Part shown: positions 57,057 to 64,000 of the stretch, one piece after another
Layout of the letters: the number at the start of each line of letters is the position of its first letter
Numbering within the stretch: position 1 is the stretch's first letter
Assembly: GCA_033675545.1 (NCBI GenBank)
Contig: JAWDGP010004802.1
Coordinates: 1-64,000 of the forward strand
Reading direction: 5' to 3'
Source: Elysia crispata
Taxonomy: Eukaryota > Mollusca > Gastropoda > Plakobranchidae
Length of the DNA: 64,000 nucleotides
Notes under the pieces: model-generated
Told to the model about the DNA's origin: nothing
The model's input: the letters and a program-made list of their open reading frames with translations, nothing else
The model's database searches: none
Position numbers and translations under genes: made by a program

Positions 57057-58958
57057 GTGTTGGTTTTTATATCTTGAATGCACAAATAATAGATCTTAAA
57101 ACTGTATTAATGCAGAAAAACACAGTAAAAATATGTTCACCTAACTATTGAGGTTTCAAATTTAAGTTATAGATAAAAAAAAAAAAAGGATACACTAATT
57201 TATGTCTTTTGTTTCCGTGACGTCTTCGTAGAGGACATGTAATCTCAATGCCATTGAAAATTTTGGCCACAAACTCCTTGATTTTGTCATTGTTCCAAGT
57301 CATTTCACTGAACACACCATTGTTCTCCAGTTCTTGTCGGACATCAAGCAGTGAAACTTCTGCATCCTTCTTTTCCACAAATGTGCTAAGAAGAATTTCT
57401 CTTACTTTTGGCTCTAACAAACAAGGATCACCTGTTGAAATTTTCAAACTGAACAACAGCTCTCACTTACAAAACAACTTAAATGTACAATAAAGATTAC
57501 CTCATTCATTCAAAGGAGGATTTAATGGGGATTTAATTTCCCAATTTAATTGATAGTCCAAAGTTATTTTTTTACCCCAAAAGATTTGTAAATGAAGCTC
57601 ATAGTGAACATGAAAAAAATTTCAGTCTTTTTTCTTTAACTAAAAGACATTTAATTATCTTTAAATAAGACGTTAAAAGTAAAATTCCATTTCTTGAAGA
57701 TTCTCTCTCATTTTATAATTTTCCAATTTTGAGATTTGCAAATACATGTATAATACATTTCTAATTCAAGCATTTCAATTTTGGTAGGCCAAAAGAAATT
57801 GTCTTGTTATTTCTTTTGATATAATGTTGTAATCTTTTAAACTTGAATTACTTTAGTCAGAAAACTTCAGGGTTTTTTTTTTGCATTTTTTTTTAAATTT
57901 TGCTATAATTTACAATCTCTCTTAATAAGGGTTAAAGTTAAAGACCCCATTATTAGTTAAAGCCTTTGGGTGCCAAAGGGGGTTAAAAGAGAAATTGGTA
58001 AATATTTCACAAATTCAACTTAAAATACTCTAAATCATCTAATAGAAGCAACAGTTGTCATCAAAACAATGAATGTCTACAGATCAATGTCTTTATAAAC
58101 AGGAATAAACTGAAGCAGAGGGATCATTCAGTCTTGGATGCAGCAACACTGAAATTGAAATAAGAATAGCACAAGCAAAAAAAAGTTTCCAGAGAATGAA
58201 ATCAGTACTAACACATGATCACATCTACATTCACAGAAAGACATTGGAGTGCTATAATATTATTGTACCCATTCTGATGTATGGTTGTGAGGCCTGAACA
58301 ACTTCAAAACAGCCGTGCTTCCATTATTTTAGCTCCTATCCATAATGAGAAAGTGAAAAAAGCTATGCTTGAGAAACCTAATAGTGATTGCTAGTACTAT
58401 CCCTTTTGTGCTATTGTTGAAACTTAAACACAATCTGAAAGTAGATAAGTCTTCTCCATCTGCTGAATTTAAAGAACTTAATAATAGGCGACAACTATAT
58501 TGGTTTGGCACGTGTTTGGTATTAGATGTTAGAGCTGGTTTGTATCTATAGAGAAATAAAAATACAGAAATCGGAAAAATTTTTTTTTTGTTTTACGCCT
58601 GATTTGAATGGGTGGCGAGGGAAGAAGAATACTACATGAGAAGGCGAGATGTAAAAGGTCTCTAATAAATAGGGGGTAATGTAGACTGGGATGGCAATTT
58701 TAAGATCTTATAAATATCCAAGTTCTCACACAAATAGAAAGAAATATAACTTACAGACGTGATAAAATTATCTTTATATGTATACAGCAGCGTAGGTGTT
58801 CGTTTATTTATTACTCTCTCATTCTGTGTTTCATTCTCTCTCTCTCACTCTCTCTCCGTCTATCTATCTTTCTTGAATTTCAGTTCTATAAGTCATTATT
58901 TTCTTTGTGGTACCTCATTCTGTCCTATTAGTTACAGCCAAACCCTTATTTCCTACTT

Positions 58959-58989
<31 letters not shown>

Positions 58990-61900
58990 TTAGCTTTTCG
59001 TTGGGCTGTGGTGTTGGTTCAACAGTGCCTCTAAACGACTATCACAGATCATAGTATAATTGTGATTGGTGATAGCAATACATGTATAAGTTGTAGGAAT
59101 GAAGCCACATTAAAGGGAAACATTTATATGTTATATCTATAGTTGTATTGTTTCTTTTTTTAGTCCCGTAGTTATAAAGTTGTGTGCCTGTTTTTTTATA
59201 AACCCTGCATCATACTATTTAAAGACACATGCTCGTCCTTTTTTGGATCCTTTATAATTACCAGTTGTCCCCGAAGTGTGGTATTTTTGCTTTTCTATTT
59301 AGAGAGATATGGAGAGAAAACACGTGACTAGACAATGCTTAAAAAGAAAGGCTGTGTGATATTACATTATAAGTATAATTTAAATCAGTTTGTGGGATAT
59401 CTCTTGTAGATGCATCTCAGATAAAGATCCCTTATAACCCCTCTCACTTGCGCCTCTCTTTACTGATTAGCCTCTCAAAGCATAATACGGAACGAAAATG
59501 GTTTTGATTAATTGGAAAAATCTACGTAATGTTTCATGAACATCGCAGGTATGCATGGGAAAGGAAAGCTTAATATACCTCTAGGTTTGAGATTTGGGTC
59601 AGCTGACACCTCTGTTGATTCAATTTTGTTTGCCAGAGTTTCATGTCCAGTGGTCTTCAGAGCTTGCAAAAAAGACCTTAAAAAATAATGTAAAGAAGAC
59701 TAAATTAGATTCAGACTTCCTTTCGCTCTGGTGTCTGTTGCACATAAGAGACAGATCAAGAAGAGTATAAACTTTTGGCTTCCCAAGGCCAAAATATAAA
59801 AGAGATAACAGATCAAACATCATTGTTAAAAAAATTAAGAAGATAAAGTATATCAAAGTGAGAATTAACCACCTCTGTTCCTTATTCCATGGAGTCCTGA
59901 TATCACTTTTGTGAAAAATAGTTGCCTTTAATAAAGAACAGCAATATAAGAATAAAACAATTATCATACCATAAATAATAATAATAACAACAACAACAAT
60001 AATAGGGTTGATGACAGAAACCAAACTGCTAGGGAAGTGGTTAAATTTTTTTTTTTATTTCACTGACAAGAGTGAGAAATATTGAAAAATTGCTTTAAAA
60101 AAAAAATTTAAAAAAAACTGCAATGAGATACATGTATTGCATTGTGCACTGATTATTTGTGATTTAATCCAAAAAGAAAAAAAAATTGAAGTGAATATCA
60201 TCCTCAAAAGAACTGAAAGAACAAATTTAACAAGCACCTGACATAGATTAAAACAAAAAAAAAATCTAACATGTATTAATGCTTCTAAAAACAGTTAGTA
60301 TTGGTATTTATACAAAAAACAGTACCTGGAGGAACCGAAGAATACTTTTGTCTTCTTAGCATTATAAAAATCAATATCAGAGAAGAAAGACAACAAGAAG
60401 AGGTTAAAAAATAGTTTTTAAAAAGCTCGATCTCACTTTCATGACTCTATTTGGAGGAATCAGATTGTCTCTATTTAGCAACGACTTGCTATCTGGTTAA
60501 TTTTTTTAAGACCACATATTTCTCTTTTTACATAGTTTAAAATTGAAAATTCAATAAATATAAGCAGATCACAACAGAAATTTTTCGTATTGATTCAAAT
60601 GCAAGGAATCTACTACAAATGTATCATATTGTAATGATGTACAGGCCTAGATGCCTATAGACCTATCTTTCATGAATAAAGAAATAAAGAAAATACAATT
60701 ATAAATGCAAGATTAAATGTCATGTTTCATTTTATTTCAATGAAAATGGCATCTGCAATTATTTTCGGATAAATTGCATTGATGATTTTCTGAGGAGCAG
60801 GTTAAGTCAAAATCAGAGTTCAACACTAACAGCAACCTGAATGTATTGAAGTTGAGCCTGTTATAAAGATAATCAAATAAAGAATTTTAGATATGAAAGA
60901 GTAATTGTTTTAATTAAGTCATGTATTGACTACATAATACATGAATAGAAAGTATTAGCAGCCAAAATTATAAACATAGATTTTATACATTTGTTTTTGT
61001 GTAAAACGATCTTTGCAGACAATAATAATTCCAGTTTCCACTATTATTATGCCATCAATCAATCAATCAGGAGCCCTGCTCTTTAGTATAGGTGATCATA
61101 AACTGCCGCATATCTCGATCCCTCGTCGCTTTTAATGCATTTGTCACTCCTCATACAATTAACTACTTTGTTAATCCACCCAACATCTTTTCTTGCTGCT
61201 TTCCTTTCATCATTCCAGTAGCCACAAAATGTTCTGGTTTCTCGCTTCTTATCACATGGCCAAAAAAAGTTGCCTATCATTAATGTATTCTATTTATGAA
61301 TGAACTTGTGTCTGCTTCTCATGACACCCTTTTATTTGATTTCTTTGCAGTCAAAGAGATTGGTGGCATTCTTCATATGGACCTCATTTCTGTTGTCCGC
61401 AATCCCCTGTTACTTTTGAGGCCATTTTGAAATTGTACAGGCCTTGTATTCATACATTAGGATGTGTTCAATAGCACTCCAAGTCTCTTCTTCTTGTGTA
61501 GATTAATAGTACTAATTTCATTTTCTAGAAACTCATTTATGCACGCGCCAATCATGATGCGATGTCAAAATTGTTGCCTCCATCGCTTGATATTTAAGTA
61601 TTCAAGTTTTTTAATTGATCCCTTTGCTTGAGTTTATTCCTGTTGATAAAGATGTTGATCTGTGGACAGTCATTGTTTCCGCTGACAGCCATTACTTCCA
61701 TCTTTTTGCTGTTCATTTCCAACCTCTCCTTTCTGCTTTCTTCTTCAACAATGCCTAATAATCTAAGAGAAGTCTTCTTATTTTATTTTCGCCATGAATG
61801 CAAGTCAGAGTATTTTAAGTTGATTAGGTGTGCCCTCTTACTTTTATTCCAGGTAACCTTCGCATAAATAGTTCATTGTAGAGAGAAAAAGTCTGGGAAA

Positions 61901-62962
61901 AACACACATCCTTGATTTTTTAAAAGAAGCTGATTTCGCCATCAACTGGCATTGCTGCTGTCTGTTCCTGGTAGGGCTACATATTTTTTTAATCAATGTA
62001 AAATAAATTAATATAAAATACGATTGTTTTTACTCAGTTAATTGTCGTTGAGTTCAAGTTGGTGACTGTTTCTATTTTTTTTTTACATAATTTTCTCAAA
62101 ATCTTCAATTACCCCTGCATCTTAATTGATCCTGGAACTTAAGATGTATGTAATATTTCAAGAGTTGTGATCTAGCTTTTATATTTTTATTTTTGATCAA
62201 TCATAGATCTTTTTACCATCAATCTACAACTATGTTAGGTGTGTGATTATCTAACCATGTGGTACTCTGTCAAATGCCTTTGTGCAGTTAATGAAGCACA
62301 GGTACACCTTTTTCAATAATAGTTCAAAAATGCAGCTCAGCTAAAAAGTATCACACTCATTTGCTGCCTAGACTAAACATAACGTATGTCTTTGTTCGAA
62401 TCTCTTTCCTAAACCCAACTTAATTAGTGATATAGTTGTTCCACCCTTAAATAATTGCAATACCACAACTTTTCAGCAAAAGAACTTAATGGCCTGTGAT
62501 TTCATAGATTATGTGACATTATTTTTTAAGATTCAATATCATTCGCTCTTATACTTGAATTTAGACCATTTTACCCCTGCCTGGTTATTAAACATAGATG
62601 TAAATTTCCACATTGTGGCCATGCATCATATTTCTCTGAATATGAAAATGTAACTTTTAATGTGATCTTTCTATTGCTGTGATTTTGTTCAGAAACAAAA
62701 CAACAGAGACAAGAACTTTTTCAATAATGTGTCACCCACCTTCATAACATCATGTGATGAATTGAAGACAAAAGTGCAGCGGGCAATTTCAAGTTTTTTT
62801 TTTTAAATTTTTTTCTTGTTTCTTTTTAATCCTACAGAGATAGAAAGGTGACAAAAAGACTTACTCAAAGCATTTTGGATGTTTGTTTTTCTGCAAAATG
62901 CCCAAGAGGTCATGTACATTGTCAAATTTCTTTTCTGACGGTTCCCAGTCTAAGATGCCATC
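50153..62962 (-). CDS. SAMD9-like: SAMD9/SAMD9L-like protein with N-terminal CARD (5 exons in window, 5' end missing)
   Basis: Gene model on the minus strand with exons 62962-62865, 59676-59579, 57431-57194, 56303-56218 and 54651-50153. Phases at the junctions are 2, 1, 2 and 1, and all joins stay open. Donors are gtaagt, gtatat, gtatcc (weak) and gtaaga; acceptors are AG. The first two exons give the second half of a CARD. The third gives an unassigned domain of about 75 residues, the fourth an acidic linker, and the last the SAM-AlbA-STAND-TPR core. The predicted role is a cytosolic innate-immune or cell-death regulator. Vertebrate SAMD9/SAMD9L are antiviral and translation-repressing proteins with a single coding exon and no CARD. 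CARD, DED or TIR fusions in this family have been noted by Mekhedov, Makarova and Koonin in a comparative analysis. The joins are inferred from splice sites and phase only. The first half of the CARD and the start codon must lie beyond 64000. Confidence 0.75.
55204..55317. repeat. 38-bp tandem repeat, 3 copies
   Basis: Three identical 38-bp units beginning ACATAGGTAGAGGCCCCATG (55204, 55242, 55280), in the intron before the SAMD9-like core exon. Confidence 0.95.
56218..56303 (-). CDS. SAMD9-like: SAMD9-like gene, short linker exon
   Basis: Open 86-nt exon between TATCCTTAACCACATCAAAG and GAAG|gtaaga. It enters in phase 2 and leaves in phase 1, exactly what the core exon acceptor needs. It encodes an acidic peptide, STNNEEGDTFPEGEEQAIE, after a short basic part. 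The donor is strong; the acceptor is plausible. Supported only by splice signals and phase. Confidence 0.55.
57009..57054. repeat. (AT)n microsatellite
   Basis: About 23 AT units in an intron of the SAMD9-like gene. Confidence 0.96.
57194..57431 (-). CDS. SAMD9-like: SAMD9-like gene, exon encoding an unassigned basic-tailed domain
   Basis: Acceptor TTGAAAATTTCAACAG at 57432 upward. The frame continues from the CARD exon (G|GT). It encodes about 79 residues with helical character (EPKVREILLSTFVEKKD, VSLLDVRQELENNG, NNDKIKEFVAKIF), ending in an R/K-rich hairpin-like stretch (CPLRRRHGNKRHKLVY). The helix-helix-helix-wing pattern suggests a winged-helix-like nucleic-acid-binding fold, but I recognise no family. 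The donor at 57193 (AGT|gtatcc) is weak, so the 3' border is uncertain; the open frame runs on to 57145. Confidence 0.6.
58120..58325 (+). pseudogene. RTE-like LINE reverse transcriptase fragment
   Basis: Plus-strand translation gives TEIEIRIAQAKKSFQRMKSV, then IYIHRKTLECYN and ILMYGCEAWTTSK (with one stop at A-W). This is the C-terminal connection region of RTE-type LINE polymerases. It is short and degenerate. It lies in an intron of the SAMD9-like gene, antisense to it. Confidence 0.7.
58965..58990. repeat. (CTGT)n(CT)n microsatellite
   Basis: About 5 CTGT units followed by CT units. Confidence 0.85.
59579..59676 (-). CDS. SAMD9-like: SAMD9-like gene, second CARD exon
   Basis: 98-nt exon with acceptor TTTTTTAAG and donor AGAG|gtatat. 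It encodes FLQALKTTGHETLANKIE, matching the last two helices of CARD domains (FxxAL..TGHE.LA..L). Entry phase 2 fits the exon at 62865-62962 and exit phase 1 fits the exon at 57431. Together the two CARD exons read as a continuous half-CARD. Confidence 0.7.
61080..62400 (-). pseudogene. RTE-like LINE remnant, reverse transcriptase 3' part
   Basis: Degenerate minus-strand pol. Near 62300-62230, YLCFINCTKAFDRVPHG is the RT motif A region. Near 61770-61610, LGIVEEESRKERLEMNSKKM and MAVSGNNDCPQINIFINRNK form the thumb and connection. At 61280-61083, a frame with KDVGWINKVVNCMRSDKCIK matches the extreme C-terminus of RTE-like ORFs. Several stops and frame breaks are present. It lies in the intron between the two CARD exons, same strand as the gene. 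Same family as the fragment at 58120. Confidence 0.75.
62865..62962 (-). CDS. SAMD9-like: SAMD9-like gene, first CARD exon in window
   Basis: 98-nt exon with acceptor CTTTTTCAG and donor TTTGA|gtaagt. It begins in phase 0 and encodes DGILDWEPSEKKFDNVHDLL and GILQKNKHPKCFE. The LL.IL...H..CF pattern is the middle of a CARD (helices 3-4), directly continued by the exon at 59676. The preceding helices 1-2 were not found up to base 64000. Confidence 0.7.
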
Positions 62963-64000
62963 CTGAAAAAGATATTTTGGAAAAAAATATATCTGCAGAA
63001 GAAAAGTGAAACATCTCAAATACTACTATTATTGCTACAGTATTTGCATTTTGGCTTATTCACTCTACATGCCTGTAAGCGTGAAAGGCTGTAGAATGCA
63101 ACTTGTAAAATCTCACGAAGTGACAGGAGGCTTCAATGTCTGATTAGAGGAAACCTATCTAAAAAGCTGTGTCTAAATGTGGAATACCCTTATGGGTTTC
63201 AAGATATAAAAAGGTCATATATACATTTGCTTATGTGCACAATTTTAACGTTTCCCTTCCATCAAAACAGATGGTGCAATAGACTCATTTACAAGTAAAA
63301 GTGGGATGGTAAATATTAAAAATTGGTTGCCAACAAATTAAAGTCGAGACTATATAGTATATAGTTCTCACTCACATGGGTGTGGCATCGTTTAACTTCT
63401 GCTGTGGAATACCCAAGGCTTAGTGAAAATCTGTGCGTGTGTCAGAGATGTCTTTAGGCTAGATGAATGGCACAAACTAAGCCTGCAGATATTTGACCCA
63501 CTATATACTTTCACCAGGTAAATAAGTAAAAAAATAAATTGCGCCTCCAATTCACTCATACTCTTATTATTGTATATCAAATTTACTGTTTATTTGATAC
63601 CAAGCAATAATCAAAAGAAATATTATTTTTAAGTAAAAAAAACAGTGGAGAAATATATGAGTATACTACAGTAAACACAAAAACAGGTTTGAGTGGAACC
63701 AAATTGTTATCCTTGGTTTGTTATCTAAACATAATTTCAGTACTTGCTGCTCTGCTGAGCTTGTTGACATAAGAGAATAATACAAAATATATATATATAG
63801 TAAATAGTTTTCATTGCTCTGTCCCTTTCCTCTGAGGTGGAGGACTCTGTATGATATTTTAATCTCTTCTCGTACAGAGGAGATTTTTAATTTCTAATTG
63901 CACTGAAAATTTGTGCAGGTGACAATTCTGAAAAAATTAGAAAGCTGTTGAGCTTTGCAAACAATACCTGCTTCCACTGTAATATTCAGTACAAGGTATT
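62963..64000. other. Presumed intron of the SAMD9-like gene
   Basis: No further exon was recognised on the minus strand. The CARD start is therefore expected beyond the window. Sequence is AT-rich with a short AT run near 63787-63800. Confidence 0.4.

Overview
Animal nuclear DNA, most likely from a mollusc, possibly a gastropod. The organism call is an inference. It rests on AT-rich sequence, intron-rich genes with GT-AG splice sites, very dense CT/GA microsatellites, tRNA-like SINEs and several retroelement families. There are no operons and no prokaryotic features.

Left half (1-36.3 kb): a cluster of three thiopurine S-methyltransferase (TPMT)-like paralogues. The leftmost is on the minus strand and is cut by the window edge (exons 1-3 at 2574-351). 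The middle one is complete on the plus strand (18441-23457, 8 exons, 236 codons). The right one is complete on the minus strand (36324-25271, 8 exons, 235 codons). Every internal exon visible in more than one copy has the same length and splice phase, so these are tandem duplicates of one gene. A second copy of the middle gene's exon 1, frameshifted by one missing base, lies at 13603-13696. The spacers hold a perfect 58-bp x 8 minisatellite, a solo LTR with target-site duplication, an internally deleted Ty3/gypsy element with matching LTR ends and target-site duplication, and compound microsatellites. Intron 6 of the right-hand gene contains a broken DNA transposon of about 3.6 kb with long terminal inverted repeats and a PIN/FEN-like ORF.

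Middle (36.4-50 kb): a CpG-rich patch with a GA array (36.74-37.47 kb), a broken non-LTR reverse transcriptase (38.3-39.5 kb), microsatellites, and a pair of direct repeats of about 650 bp (45.9 and 47.3 kb). I found no host gene here.

Right part (50-63 kb): a minus-strand SAMD9/SAMD9L-type gene. One giant exon (54651-50153) encodes SAM, AlbA/Schlafen-like, P-loop STAND NTPase, TPR-like and C-terminal regions. Four upstream exons can be joined to it in compatible phase. The first two encode the second half of a CARD, and the third encodes a small unassigned domain. The predicted product is therefore a CARD-SAM-STAND-type innate immunity or cell-death protein. The start of its CARD lies beyond base 64000. 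Two RTE-like LINE remnants sit in its introns.

The TPMT cluster suggests small-molecule methylation or detoxification, and the SAMD9-like gene suggests antiviral or apoptotic signalling. Nothing in the sequence links the two functionally.
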